A stretch of DNA of 64,000 nucleotides from JAFGPL01 sp963781805. Lineage in GTDB: Bacteria > Bacteroidota > Bacteroidia > Bacteroidales > UBA10428. The DNA is taken from positions 2,666,001 to 2,730,000 of the forward strand of contig CAWAHF010000004.1 in NCBI GenBank assembly GCA_963781805.1. The letters are read 5' to 3'. Below, in pieces: positions 8,848 to 19,031 of this stretch (the stretch's first letter is position 1; each line of letters opens with the position of its first letter). A model generated the notes under the pieces. It had not been told where the DNA came from and did no database searches. It saw only the letters and a program-made list of their open reading frames with translations. A program made the translations under genes and the position numbers.

Positions 8848-11800
8848 ATGAGTATCTCCGGATATCAGAAAACCTTGAAAATCATGGGGATATTTATGGT
8901 GTTGGTAGCATCCTTCACACTGGGTTATGCCCAGAAAAGTGTGTTACGTTTCCAGCTATATACTACAGATCAGGGCCTTTCACAAAATATGGTGGATTGT
9001 ATGTTGAAAGATAGCAAAGGTTTTATGTGGATTGGCACATGGAACGGACTTAATCGTTTTGATGGTTACAATTTCACAATTTTTAAACAGAGTCCAAACG
9101 AACGTTATAGTATTTCAAACAATTTTATTTATTCACTGGTTGAAGACCGATATGGAAATATTTGGGTAGGAACTTCTTATGGTTTAAATGTTTATTTGCA
9201 TGATGAAAATAAATTTGTAGCCTATTATCATCAGTCCGACAATGATCAAAGCATAATATCAGATAGAGTCAATTCAATTGTCGCGGATAAGAATGGAGAT
9301 ATTTGGATTGGTACTGATAAGGGTGCAGATAAACTGGTTATTTCAAATAAAAATGGGAAGATTGATAATTTTCGGCATTACAGTTCAGATCCTGCGAACA
9401 AGAACAGCCTGGTAGGAAATAATATATATTACATTTATGAGGATTTGATTGGGAATCTATGGTTTGGGACTGATAATGGTCTAAGCCAATATATCAGAAC
9501 TAGGAATCAATTTATTAATTATCAGGATAATCCACCCGATCCTTCAAGTCTTTCGGAGAATAATGTTCATGCAATCTTTCAGGATGATACGAATACAATC
9601 TGGGTGGGCACCAACTTTGGCCTCTCAAGATTAAATATTCAGACAGGTAAATTTATTTCTTATCTGAATGATCCAGGTAATCCCAAATCACTCGTTCATA
9701 ATGCCATTTATTGTATTGATAAAGATTTAAATGGGAACCTGTTGATTGGGACGTTAGGAGGATTGAGTATTTATAACAGAGAGAATGACAATTTTACCAA
9801 TTACAGACATCATCTTAACTCTACATACGGACTTAATAACGAATTTATTAATTGCATTCTACCGGATAAGGAGGGAAATATCTGGATAGGAACAGAACGA
9901 GGAGGAATTAATGTATACAGCATTTATCAAAAGAATTTTGAATTTCTGGAACATGAACCAGGCAATGAAAACAGCCTGAGTCACAAAACAGTAAATTCAA
10001 TCTGGGAAGATGACGAAAATATCTGGATTGGAACTGCAGGAGGCGGACTGGATAAATACAATAAAAAGAATGAAAGTTTTACCCATTATAAATATATAGC
10101 CAATAATCCCAATTCCTTGGCAAGTAATTTTATTACCTCAATTTATGGTGACAGGGCTGGAAATCTTTGGGTCGGTTCCTGGGGAGGAGGATTACAGAAA
10201 CTTACCCCAAAAAATGTAAAGACAGGAAAATTTATACACTTTCGTCAAGCTACCGGGAGTTCAGGTTTAATTAACGATTATGTGTCTTCAATTATTGAAG
10301 ATAAGTGGGGAAATCTTTGGATTGGAACACTTGGCGGATTGGATAAATATATACCTGGTAACAACTTATTTGAGCATACTACAGTGAAATATGGAAATAA
10401 ATCGGTTAACCAGGTTGGTTGTCTGCAGTTTGATGAAAAAAATAATTTATGGGTAGGTACCATCCGGGGATTGTTTAAAATATCGCCATCTACCGGACAA
10501 GAAATATTACCTGAAACCTGCAAATTGAAATACTTTGTGAATCAGCCAGGAAATAATACAAGCCTGAGTGGTAATTATGTTATTTCTATTTGTCTTGATA
10601 GTAAAAATAACCTTTGGTTTGGAACTTACGGGAATGGAATTAACAAATTGATAATTGATCCCAACACAAAGGTAGAATCATTTGTAAATTATAATGAATC
10701 CGACGGATTGGCTGATAACATTGTATATGGCATTCTTGAAGATTACTCGGGAAGGTTGTGGCTGAGCACTGATAATGGTTTGTCATGTTTTGATACGACA
10801 AGATTAACTTTCAGGAACTATTATGCTTCGGATGGACTTCAAAGCAACCAGTTCTATTGGTCCGCTTATTATAAAAACAATAAAGGCAAGCTTTATTTCG
10901 GGAGTATGAATGGTTTGAATGCCTTCTATCCCGATAAAATTACCGAATCCAAATCTACTCCAAGTACGGTTGTTACAGATTTTAAAATTTATAATGAATC
11001 GGTAGTTGTGGGAAAGGAATATAATGGCAGGTTGGTTTTGAACAAATGTATTACAAGTACCGATCAGATAATATTGTCATACAAATCGAGAGAAATCTCG
11101 TTTGAATTTTCTGCGCTTGATTTTGATCAACCGGATAAAATACGGTATTCTTATAAAATGCTCAATTTTGACGAACATTGGACGAATGTGCCGGCCAATC
11201 GCAGGTTTGCCAGTTATACCAATTTGAAAGGCGGAGACTATGTGTTTATGGTCAAAGCAATTAATAAAGACGGATTATCTGATGCTTTACCATACAAACT
11301 TAAATTAAAAATTATTCCTCCGTTTTGGGCAACTTTATGGTTCAAGATAGTTACTGTTATTTTGCTCGTCGGGTTTATTTTATTATATGTTCAATATCGA
11401 ACCTATTCACTTCATATGCAAAAAAGAAAACTGGAGCAACAGGTTCATGAACGCACAGCAAAAATTGAAGAACAGAAGGAAGAATTGTTGGCACAGGCTG
11501 AACATTTACTGGACTCAAATTTACAGCTGGAGAAACGGCAGGAATTGATTGAAGGTCAGAAAGAACAGCTTGAGAAACAAAATGGTGAAATACTTGAACA
11601 ACGTGACAGACTTATAGAACTGAATAAAAAAGTGCAACAAATTAATCAGCAACAACTTAAATTCTTCACACACATATCTCATGAATTCCGTACTCCCCTT
11701 ACCCTTATTTCAACACCGCTTGAGCAGATAATACATGATTTTAAAGAGGAAAACACGTTAAAAAATAAACTTTTATCAATTTATAAAAATACACAACGGC

Positions 11801-13311
11801 TATTACATTTGATAAATCAGTTAATGGAAATTCGGAAAGTTGAAACCGGAAATATCGAATTAAAAACCACAAAAGGTGATATTGTTGAATTTATAAAGAA
11901 CATCTCAAATTCATTTATTTCATTAGCGAATCAGCGAAAAATCGATTTTTCAATTACATCCACACACAAATCATTAGAAATATATTTTGATACAGACAAG
12001 ATTGAAAATATTATTTATAACTTACTTTCAAACGCCTTTAAATACACGTCTGAAAAAGGGAAGGTACATATTGATATCACACAAAGAAAGGGCGATATCG
12101 ACAGCTCGGATAGCATATCCATTGTAGATAAACACCATTATAAACATCTTGTTATTGATGAATATGTGGAAATTTGTATATCAGATTCCGGGCAGGGTAT
12201 CGAATCTGCACATATTAAAGATATATTCCGACGGTTCTACCGGGTTAGTTCCGAATCAAACCATAATATAAAAGGAACAGGTATTGGATTATTTTTGGTT
12301 AAAGAATTGACCAAGGCACATAAGGGGCTTTTATATGTAAAAAGCAAACCGGGTCAGGGTTCCTCTTTTAAGGTTTATATACCCATAACTGATAGTTATA
12401 TAGCATCCGGGGAAGTTTTAACCGATCATCCAACCAAAAGAGGTGAAGAAGAAAATGTTCATGTACAAATTTTGGCAGATCAGCTTGTTACCGAACAAAG
12501 TTCTACCGTCAATAGGATTGAATTTAACCATATTAAACAAAACGGGAAACCTTTGATAATTCTGATAGACGATGATCAGGAACTTCGAAATTATACAAGT
12601 GATTACCTTAGTAATTCATTCAAAGTATTACAGGCATCCAACGGACTTGAAGGATTGGAGCAGGCTGTTGAGAATCAACCGGATTTGATAATTTCGGATA
12701 TTATGATGCCAGAAATGGATGGTTTGGAGTTTTGTCACCAGATTAAAACAGATCTCATAACTTCGCACATTCCAGTAATTCTTTTAACTGCGAGATCGGA
12801 AGTAGATGATTATATTGATGGATTCCAGTCAGGCGCAGATGATTATATTCCTAAACCATTTAATATTAGAATTCTGGAAGCCAAGATTATTAGCCTGATT
12901 GAAAACAGGAAACACTTAAGAAAGTTATTCGGACACAGACTGGTACCGGTTCCCAAAGAAATTACCACAACACAAGTAGATGAACAGTTTATTCAGCGGA
13001 CTATTAAAATTGTTGAAGCAAATATGAGTAATCCTGAATTTAGTGTTCAAAAACTGGCAGCTGAGATGTGTGTTAGCAGGAGCCTGTTACACAAGAAGCT
13101 AACAGCAATTGTAGATTTTTCCGCTAATGATTTTATCACATCCATGCGGTTAAAAAAATCTGCAATACTGCTTCAACAGGGAAATTTTAATATCTCTGAA
13201 ATTGCCTTTGAAGTGGGTTTTAACGATCCCAAGTATTTCAGCCGTTGTTTCAGAAAGCACTTCGGAATGTCCCCTACAGAATATATCAATGGTAAGGTGC
13301 AATCTCAATAA
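8848..13311 (+). CDS. Hybrid two-component sensor kinase/response regulator with AraC output (HTCS), arabinan locus regulator
   Basis: 1487 residues from ATG 8848, which gives a signal peptide ending about TLGYAQ. Residues 30-720 are a periplasmic two-propeller sensor with about 14 WxGT-type blade motifs (MWIGTWNGL, IWVGTSYGL, LWLSTDNGL). A Y_Y_Y domain follows (YSYKMLNFDEHWTNVP), then one membrane helix at about 825-850 and a coiled coil. The histidine kinase has its phosphoacceptor in FFTHISHEFRTPL (His about 945) and ATP site motifs NLLSNAFKYT, DSGQGI and GTGIGLFLV. The receiver has its Asp at about 1284 (SDIMMPEMDG) and Lys in DDYIPKPF. The end is an AraC-type DNA-binding domain. HTCS proteins bind a glycan fragment in the periplasm and activate the adjacent utilization genes. 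Here those are susC/D-like and arabinan-degrading GH43/GH51 genes, and a shared motif before them is a candidate target. Confidence 0.95.
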   Translation: MSISGYQKTLKIMGIFMVLVASFTLGYAQKSVLRFQLYTTDQGLSQNMVDCMLKDSKGFMWIGTWNGLNRFDGYNFTIFKQSPNERYSISNNFIYSLVEDRYGNIWVGTSYGLNVYLHDENKFVAYYHQSDNDQSIISDRVNSIVADKNGDIWIGTDKGADKLVISNKNGKIDNFRHYSSDPANKNSLVGNNIYYIYEDLIGNLWFGTDNGLSQYIRTRNQFINYQDNPPDPSSLSENNVHAIFQDDTNTIWVGTNFGLSRLNIQTGKFISYLNDPGNPKSLVHNAIYCIDKDLNGNLLIGTLGGLSIYNRENDNFTNYRHHLNSTYGLNNEFINCILPDKEGNIWIGTERGGINVYSIYQKNFEFLEHEPGNENSLSHKTVNSIWEDDENIWIGTAGGGLDKYNKKNESFTHYKYIANNPNSLASNFITSIYGDRAGNLWVGSWGGGLQKLTPKNVKTGKFIHFRQATGSSGLINDYVSSIIEDKWGNLWIGTLGGLDKYIPGNNLFEHTTVKYGNKSVNQVGCLQFDEKNNLWVGTIRGLFKISPSTGQEILPETCKLKYFVNQPGNNTSLSGNYVISICLDSKNNLWFGTYGNGINKLIIDPNTKVESFVNYNESDGLADNIVYGILEDYSGRLWLSTDNGLSCFDTTRLTFRNYYASDGLQSNQFYWSAYYKNNKGKLYFGSMNGLNAFYPDKITESKSTPSTVVTDFKIYNESVVVGKEYNGRLVLNKCITSTDQIILSYKSREISFEFSALDFDQPDKIRYSYKMLNFDEHWTNVPANRRFASYTNLKGGDYVFMVKAINKDGLSDALPYKLKLKIIPPFWATLWFKIVTVILLVGFILLYVQYRTYSLHMQKRKLEQQVHERTAKIEEQKEELLAQAEHLLDSNLQLEKRQELIEGQKEQLEKQNGEILEQRDRLIELNKKVQQINQQQLKFFTHISHEFRTPLTLISTPLEQIIHDFKEENTLKNKLLSIYKNTQRLLHLINQLMEIRKVETGNIELKTTKGDIVEFIKNISNSFISLANQRKIDFSITSTHKSLEIYFDTDKIENIIYNLLSNAFKYTSEKGKVHIDITQRKGDIDSSDSISIVDKHHYKHLVIDEYVEICISDSGQGIESAHIKDIFRRFYRVSSESNHNIKGTGIGLFLVKELTKAHKGLLYVKSKPGQGSSFKVYIPITDSYIASGEVLTDHPTKRGEEENVHVQILADQLVTEQSSTVNRIEFNHIKQNGKPLIILIDDDQELRNYTSDYLSNSFKVLQASNGLEGLEQAVENQPDLIISDIMMPEMDGLEFCHQIKTDLITSHIPVILLTARSEVDDYIDGFQSGADDYIPKPFNIRILEAKIISLIENRKHLRKLFGHRLVPVPKEITTTQVDEQFIQRTIKIVEANMSNPEFSVQKLAAEMCVSRSLLHKKLTAIVDFSANDFITSMRLKKSAILLQQGNFNISEIAFEVGFNDPKYFSRCFRKHFGMSPTEYINGKVQSQ

Positions 13312-13406
13312 CAGATGAGCATCATTTTAATTTACTGACACTTTTTCGATAAACCCCTCAAATCTTGATTATCTGATTGCTTTTGATAATTATTTTCACT
13401 AATTTC

Positions 13407-13473
13407 ATTCAACATTTGTCCACTTCATTTACAGAATTGTCCGCCTGATAACATTTTATCAGGTATATTTTTG
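13407..13473 (+). promoter_or_regulatory. Candidate HTCS-activated promoter of the susC stub
   Basis: The 17-mer ATTCAACATTTGTCCAC (13407-13423) is repeated exactly at 21666-21682 before the GH operon. A second TTGTCC lies at 13437-13442, 21 bp after the first (13416-13421), i.e. two helical turns, as expected for a dimeric AraC-type regulator. TATTTTTG at 13466-13473 fits the -7 element. No -33 TTTG at 19-21 bp is seen, consistent with activator dependence. Binding by the neighbouring HTCS is inference. Confidence 0.6.
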
Positions 13474-13515
13474 GAACATCCTTTTTTAATCATTTTAACT
13501 TAACCTAAATAAACT

Positions 13516-13974
13516 ATGAAAGAAAGACGACTAATTATTCTTTATCTGACCTGCCTTTTGCTGTTTTTTGTAATAGCTGAAGGTTATGGTCAAAGGGTTC
13601 TTGTAAAAGAATCCGTAACGGATGCAACTACCGGCCAGGTCTTGCCTGGTGTGAATGTTGTAGAGAAAGGCACACAAAATGGTACGATTACCAGTTTTGA
13701 TGGTGAATATACAATCGATCTGGCCTATCCGGCATCATCGCTGGAATTTTCATTTGTCGGTTATATTTTAGAGGCCATCGAAGTGGGAAATCAGACCGAG
13801 ATCAATGTTAAACTGGATGAAGACATTGTAGCACTTGATGAACTTGTAGAGATTGGTTACGGAACACAGAAAAAAAGTGACCTTACAGGTTTGGTTTCGG
13901 TAGTGAACACTGAAAATATGGAAAAAATTGCTTCTTCTGTAATAATAAAAAAGAATGAATTCAATCAAAATTAA
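13516..13974 (+). pseudogene. 5' stub of a native susC-like TonB-dependent transporter gene
   Basis: 152 codons where about 1000 are expected. It has a signal peptide (residues 1-25), the carboxypeptidase-regulatory-like domain (TTGQVLPGVNVVEKGTQNGT, FDGEYTIDL, FVGYILEAIEVG) and the start of the plug (EIGYGTQKKSDLTGLVSVVN). Homology to the complete SusC at 15727-19002 stops after about MEKIASSV, and an unrelated IIKKNEFNQN tail ends at TAA. The next gene begins 4 bp later and has different codon preferences. The stub sits directly behind the HTCS-type promoter, so it is probably the remnant of the original transporter, cut when the following block arrived. It may now act as a transcribed leader of that block. 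Confidence 0.8.
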
Positions 13975-13978
13975 ATCT

Positions 13979-15700
13979 ATGAAAACAACTAAACTAATGA
14001 GGTGCGCTTTGGGCGCAGCAGTTTTGACAGCATTTGGCTTGGTTGGGTGCGAGAAGGTGGATCTTTATTCAGTTGATGCGCCCTCTGACCTGCAACACAA
14101 GATCGACTCAATTGAAGCAGCGAAACCAAATACAGGTGACACTACTTACCTCACCATCGCTACACCGATAGTCGGAGCTGAAGATAACAGTTCCGGTTGG
14201 TACGGTGAATCCCCATGGAAAGGTACGCATTCTGATTTCTTCTCCATTCCTGCAAACAAACTATTGCATTTTGAGTTTGTTAACCACAGTAGCGGTGTTA
14301 GCAACTGGAACAACTGGAATCTTGCCGTGGAGGTTGTAAAAGCTAATAGTGCCGATTACGACCCCAACAATGGTAAAGTGGGATACTTTACTCTCCGTGC
14401 TGATGGTTGGGGCTGGGGTAACAGTGATTTTGACGTAAGCATGATCCACATAGATTATCCCGACACCGACGGAGATGGCGATATTTGGAACGACTTCCGC
14501 ACCACTATGCAAGGTGCTTATGTTACTATCGAAGTTGACCATTCTGTTACCGGCAATGCATTTGTAACAGCCACTGCCGTTGGAACAAATGGTACAACGC
14601 TAACCGAAACATATCAACAACCGGTTTCTGCCACTGATGATATCGTGGCTTTCTTAGTTTGCGATGGCAGCTATTTCGAGATGAAAAAAGCATACCTTAT
14701 TCCTTCTAAAATAACTGTTGTAGCAGACGTTAATCCGGTTTCAATCGCTATAGCAGGAGCACCTTCTTTTGTTGAATTAGGCAACACAGACTTCTGGGGT
14801 GATGCAACAGCTACTGTTACTTTCGCTGACGGATCTTCCACTGAAGTTGATACTGCAGATATATCATTCACCGTTGTTCCTGATATGACTACACTCGGAG
14901 AAAAGACAGTTATTGTAGCTTATAGCAAAACTAAGCAAGGCGCATATACCCAGGCTATATCAACCTACTACACTTTAGAAGTAACCAATCCTGTTACAAG
15001 CCTGGAGGTTACTACTTTGCCAAACATAACCACATACTATTACTACAGCAGCGACTCTATTATATTCAACACTGCAGGTCTTGTCGTAACAGCTACATAT
15101 TCAGACGCTTCAACAGGTATCTTGCCAAACGAATCTCTTAAGTTTGGCAAAATTCCAGCTGCCGATGGTTCTCAGACCGCTCTTATTTCATATGTTGGTG
15201 CATCAAGCACAGTAACTACAACTTGCCCACTAACTCTTGTAAAGGGTGTCAGTCAAGTAGGCGCTAATGACTTCTCTTCCGCTTGGTGGACGGTATTCTC
15301 TGCTGACTATACAGTCGCATCAGGTGATAGTATGACATTTACAATGTATTGCTACTCCGACAATCTTGCAAACTGGCACAGCCCTTGTACAATTCTTCGC
15401 AAAGCTGACATGACTGAATATGGTGTAGTTCGCATGGACAACTACGGATGGGGCGACGGCTATAGCACAGCCGTTCTTACAAATGACTGGAATTGGGATA
15501 TATTCACATCAAACCAAAGTGGCTCTAAAGTAGTCATCACAGTTACAAACAACGGTGACAATACTGCTGATGTACTTTACAATGTTACTTACGCCAACGG
15601 CGAAACGCATTTCCAAAAGTACGCGGGTATAACAATAGACAGTTCTGATTTGAGTTGTGCACTCGTAACAGAGGAGTCTTATCTCGTAATTGTTGAATAA
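13979..15700 (+). CDS. Putative surface glycan-binding lipoprotein with duplicated binding-type domains
   Basis: 573 residues from ATG 13979 (an earlier ATG at 13955 adds eight residues and overlaps the susC stub). Lipobox FGLVGC with Cys about 23 marks a lipoprotein. Two similar beta domains bracket the protein. The first is about 45-255 (GAEDNSSGWYGESPWKGTHSDFF..., ADGWGWGNS) and the second about 425-573 (GANDFSSAWWTVFSADYTV..., MDNYGWGDG). Both carry a Trp-rich loop and end YFEMKKAYL / SYLVIVE. Between them lie two bacterial Ig-like domains (LGEKTVIVAYSKT). Position next to susC/D and Trp-rich domains suggest a surface arabinan-binding protein (SusE/F-like role, not homologous by sight). 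Codon use favours AAC, GAC and TAC, unlike the flanking native genes. Confidence 0.65.
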   Translation: MKTTKLMRCALGAAVLTAFGLVGCEKVDLYSVDAPSDLQHKIDSIEAAKPNTGDTTYLTIATPIVGAEDNSSGWYGESPWKGTHSDFFSIPANKLLHFEFVNHSSGVSNWNNWNLAVEVVKANSADYDPNNGKVGYFTLRADGWGWGNSDFDVSMIHIDYPDTDGDGDIWNDFRTTMQGAYVTIEVDHSVTGNAFVTATAVGTNGTTLTETYQQPVSATDDIVAFLVCDGSYFEMKKAYLIPSKITVVADVNPVSIAIAGAPSFVELGNTDFWGDATATVTFADGSSTEVDTADISFTVVPDMTTLGEKTVIVAYSKTKQGAYTQAISTYYTLEVTNPVTSLEVTTLPNITTYYYYSSDSIIFNTAGLVVTATYSDASTGILPNESLKFGKIPAADGSQTALISYVGASSTVTTTCPLTLVKGVSQVGANDFSSAWWTVFSADYTVASGDSMTFTMYCYSDNLANWHSPCTILRKADMTEYGVVRMDNYGWGDGYSTAVLTNDWNWDIFTSNQSGSKVVITVTNNGDNTADVLYNVTYANGETHFQKYAGITIDSSDLSCALVTEESYLVIVE

Positions 15701-15726
15701 TCACTAAGATAAAAAATATTTAAACT

Positions 15727-18700
15727 ATGAAATATTTATATTTAATCCTGTTGGGATTGCTGGCGCTCGCACCGGCAACATATCCACAAGGCAACAGCAA
15801 TGCCGGCCAGAGGTCAATAACTCAGCCAGGCAACATAACAGTAAAAGGTAAAATCGTAGACGGAAACGGAGAACCGCTTCCAGGAGCGACCATAGTAGAA
15901 AAAGGTACAACCAATGGTAGCATTACCGACAATGATGGTAACTTTTCTATTACTGTTCCTTCAGATGCTACGCTGGTAGTATCTTTTGTAGGATTCATAA
16001 ATGAAGAAGTAACCGTTGGAGGAAAAACGGAACTCGGCACCATTACATTGATTCCTGAAATAAAAACACTCGACCAAGTGGTAGTAATAGGTTACGGTAC
16101 ACAACGCAAGGTTGACCTCACGGGTTCAGTTGCCGTTGTCAACACTGAAGAGTTGAAGAAAGTATCAAACTCAAACATCTCAACAATGCTCGAAGGAAAA
16201 GTACCCGGTGTTCAAATTACAAGCGACGGACAACCGGGAGCCGACCCTATTGTACGTATTCGTGGTATCGGTTCGTTCGGTAGCACCGCACCTCTCTACG
16301 TTATTGATGGAGTACCGATGGGAACAACAATACGCGACTTCTCGCCAAACGATATCGCAACCCTTCAGATTCTTAAGGATGCTTCTGCTGCTGCAATCTA
16401 CGGTTCGCGTGCTGCCAACGGCGTGGTTATCATCACCACAAAGCAAGGTATGAAGAACCAACCCATGAAGATAGACTACAGCGGCTACTATGGTTTCGAT
16501 CAGGTGCAGAAAGGAGTGTACGATGTTATGAATTCTGAACAATATGGTAAATATATTACCATGGCATACAATAACTTTGGCCAAGATGTTCCTTCCGGAT
16601 ACGATCCTGCAAGCCCAAATTATTTGTATAATGCCGATGGTACAGCGAAAGTTAACACAGATTGGTTCAAGGAGACGTTTAAAACAGGTATTCGTCAGGA
16701 TCACAACATCAACGTGTCAGGAGGTGGCGAAAACAATACGTATAACATCGCTCTCGACTACTTTAACCAGAGAGGGACAATGGAAGGTGCCGGTCCTAAC
16801 TTAGACCGTTACACTGCCCGTATCAACAATTCGATGAATGTTAAGTTTATCAAATTCAAAACTAACGTAGTGTATAGCCACAGCAATCAGGACAATATGG
16901 CTCTCAGTAACGCCAACGAGTGGGTACAGGGCCTGTATGGTGCACAATATCCTGTAATGGCCTCGGCTCTGATTATACCTCCAACCATCAAGGCTTACGA
17001 TGAATCTACCTGGGTTCTCGACGACAGAATTCCGGCTGCAACACAATACCATTACGACTCTTATGGTTATGGTACTTACTATGACGACGTTCACGGAGAC
17101 TTGCGTGTAACGAACGTTCTGCTCGAAAATAATTTAATACAGAGGAACTCAAAAGTTGACCGCGTTGTTGCTTCAGGTTCGGCAACAATTGACTTTTTAG
17201 ACATGCTTGGCCTCAAGAGCAGCAATCACAAGTTAGATTACAACCTTAATTTGTCGTACAGTAAGACCAATGCCAAGGATTTAACATTTGTGCCTGCTTT
17301 TATACAGAGTACAACAAACTACTTGTCAAAGAGCAATGAGAACCTGACAGAGGGTTATCGTAACTATACCGATGCACTAGTAGAAAACACTATAACCTAC
17401 GATGGTAAATTTGGACGCAATCACATCAATACGGTTGTAGGACAAACATTCGAGCATGAATTCTATCATACGCTTACAGGTACAGGTATTACCTTACCTG
17501 AACCATACTTTCTGGATGTAAACAACGCAGTGGAAACATCATCAACAAGTTATGAAAGCGAACACATATTAGCATCGTATATCGGTCGCATCAACTACAA
17601 TTTCGATGAGAAATACCTTCTTTCGGCAACAGCACGTCGGGATGGTTCAAGCCGTCTTTCTTCAGCTGACCGTTGGGGTTGGTTCCCATCTGTATCAGGA
17701 GGTTGGCGTATCGAACGTGAAAACTTCTTCCCTGAAGCCGCCAAATCGACTATCAGCCTGCTCAAGATTCGCGGCAGCTATGGTGAACTTGGTAATGAGA
17801 ACATAGGCGATTACCAATACATGGATGTTATGTATAGAGGTAACTATACCTATAGCTTTGCAAATAATAAGGTTACCGGTTCAACACTAACTAACTATGT
17901 AAACACCGCCATCAGATGGGAAAAGAAGAAAACTGTTGATGTTGGTCTCGACCTCGCTATGTTCAGCAATAAGTTGGAATTCACTTTCGACTGGTATAAA
18001 TCAACCTCAGAAGACCTTCTTTATAGTGTACCTGTTCCAACCAATGCAGGTGCTGCCAACACATCAGTAACGATGAACGCAGCAACAATTGAAAACTCAG
18101 GTTTTGAGTTCCTGCTTGCATATCACAATCATCAACACGCTGTTAAGTATGACATTTCTGCAAACTTGTCTACCCTCAGCAACAAGGTAACAAAGCTGGG
18201 TGTTTCAAACACACCTCGTACTGATGGTTACTGCCGCACAGAGGTTGGTCGTGAAGTGGGTTCATTCTATGGCTATGTTTACGAAGGTATCTACCAGTCG
18301 CAAGACGAGATAGATAACCGTGTCAACTCAAATGGCCAACACGTCACTCAAAACGGAGCAAAACCGGGTGACTGTATATACGCTGACATTAATGGTTTAG
18401 ATGCAGATGGTAAATTGACAGGTTCACCGGACGGTCAAATTAACAGCGCAGACCAAACATACCTGGGTAGCGGCATACCAAAGTATAATTACGGTTTGAA
18501 TGCACATGTTGAATGGAAAGGTTTTGACCTGAGCGTATCGACCTATGGAGCTTTAAAATTTAAAGCTGTAGATTTTGTTGACCTCACATTGCACAGCTCA
18601 TACTTTGTACTCAACAAGAGCGTTGATCTGATGAATGCCTATAATTCTGAGGCTGATGCAGCAATTAATGGATTACCGGTTAACACAAATACCGATGTGC

Positions 18701-19002
18701 CTCGTATATCATACAAACCGGCAGGTGCAGTCACCAACGATTATTTCAGTAAGCGCTTCATACAAGATGCATCCTATCTGAAAATTGCCAACATTGAATT
18801 GGGCTATAACCTTCCTGACAGTTGGTTTAATGGCTATGTTAAAGGCCTTCGTATATACGTATCGGGTCAAAATTTGGCCACATTGTCTAAATACAAAGGT
18901 TACAACGTTGACTTCGCCGGAGGTACATTCACTCCCGGTTACAACTATGCTTCGTATCCAACACCACGAACCATAATGTTTGGAGCAAACGTGTCATTCT
19001 AA
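15727..19002 (+). CDS. SusC/RagA-type TonB-linked outer-membrane transporter
   Basis: 1091 residues. Signal peptide about 1-20; carboxypeptidase-regulatory-like domain about 38-115 (KGKIVDGNGEPLPGATIVEKGT, SFVGFINEEVTVGG); TonB-box/plug about 120-235 (VVVIGYGTQRKVDLTGSV, VRIRGIGSFGSTAPLYVIDGVPMG, ILKDASAAAIYGSRAANGVVIITTKQG); a 22-stranded barrel to the end with the terminal strand PRTIMFGANVSF. It imports oligosaccharides captured by SusD across the outer membrane using TonB energy. It sits 26 bp after the glycan-binding lipoprotein and 29 bp before SusD, so it forms one transcription unit with them. The substrate is inferred as arabinan or arabino-oligosaccharides from the GH43/GH51 genes. 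Base and codon use suggest the same foreign origin as its neighbours. Confidence 0.95.
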   Translation: MKYLYLILLGLLALAPATYPQGNSNAGQRSITQPGNITVKGKIVDGNGEPLPGATIVEKGTTNGSITDNDGNFSITVPSDATLVVSFVGFINEEVTVGGKTELGTITLIPEIKTLDQVVVIGYGTQRKVDLTGSVAVVNTEELKKVSNSNISTMLEGKVPGVQITSDGQPGADPIVRIRGIGSFGSTAPLYVIDGVPMGTTIRDFSPNDIATLQILKDASAAAIYGSRAANGVVIITTKQGMKNQPMKIDYSGYYGFDQVQKGVYDVMNSEQYGKYITMAYNNFGQDVPSGYDPASPNYLYNADGTAKVNTDWFKETFKTGIRQDHNINVSGGGENNTYNIALDYFNQRGTMEGAGPNLDRYTARINNSMNVKFIKFKTNVVYSHSNQDNMALSNANEWVQGLYGAQYPVMASALIIPPTIKAYDESTWVLDDRIPAATQYHYDSYGYGTYYDDVHGDLRVTNVLLENNLIQRNSKVDRVVASGSATIDFLDMLGLKSSNHKLDYNLNLSYSKTNAKDLTFVPAFIQSTTNYLSKSNENLTEGYRNYTDALVENTITYDGKFGRNHINTVVGQTFEHEFYHTLTGTGITLPEPYFLDVNNAVETSSTSYESEHILASYIGRINYNFDEKYLLSATARRDGSSRLSSADRWGWFPSVSGGWRIERENFFPEAAKSTISLLKIRGSYGELGNENIGDYQYMDVMYRGNYTYSFANNKVTGSTLTNYVNTAIRWEKKKTVDVGLDLAMFSNKLEFTFDWYKSTSEDLLYSVPVPTNAGAANTSVTMNAATIENSGFEFLLAYHNHQHAVKYDISANLSTLSNKVTKLGVSNTPRTDGYCRTEVGREVGSFYGYVYEGIYQSQDEIDNRVNSNGQHVTQNGAKPGDCIYADINGLDADGKLTGSPDGQINSADQTYLGSGIPKYNYGLNAHVEWKGFDLSVSTYGALKFKAVDFVDLTLHSSYFVLNKSVDLMNAYNSEADAAINGLPVNTNTDVPRISYKPAGAVTNDYFSKRFIQDASYLKIANIELGYNLPDSWFNGYVKGLRIYVSGQNLATLSKYKGYNVDFAGGTFTPGYNYASYPTPRTIMFGANVSF

Positions 19003-19031
19003 AAACATAATCTAAAAAATAGAATATCATT

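Noticed and set aside
16180..16704. 174-codon minus frame inside susC
   Set aside because: Shadow of a firmly identified SusC gene; no promoter or domain.
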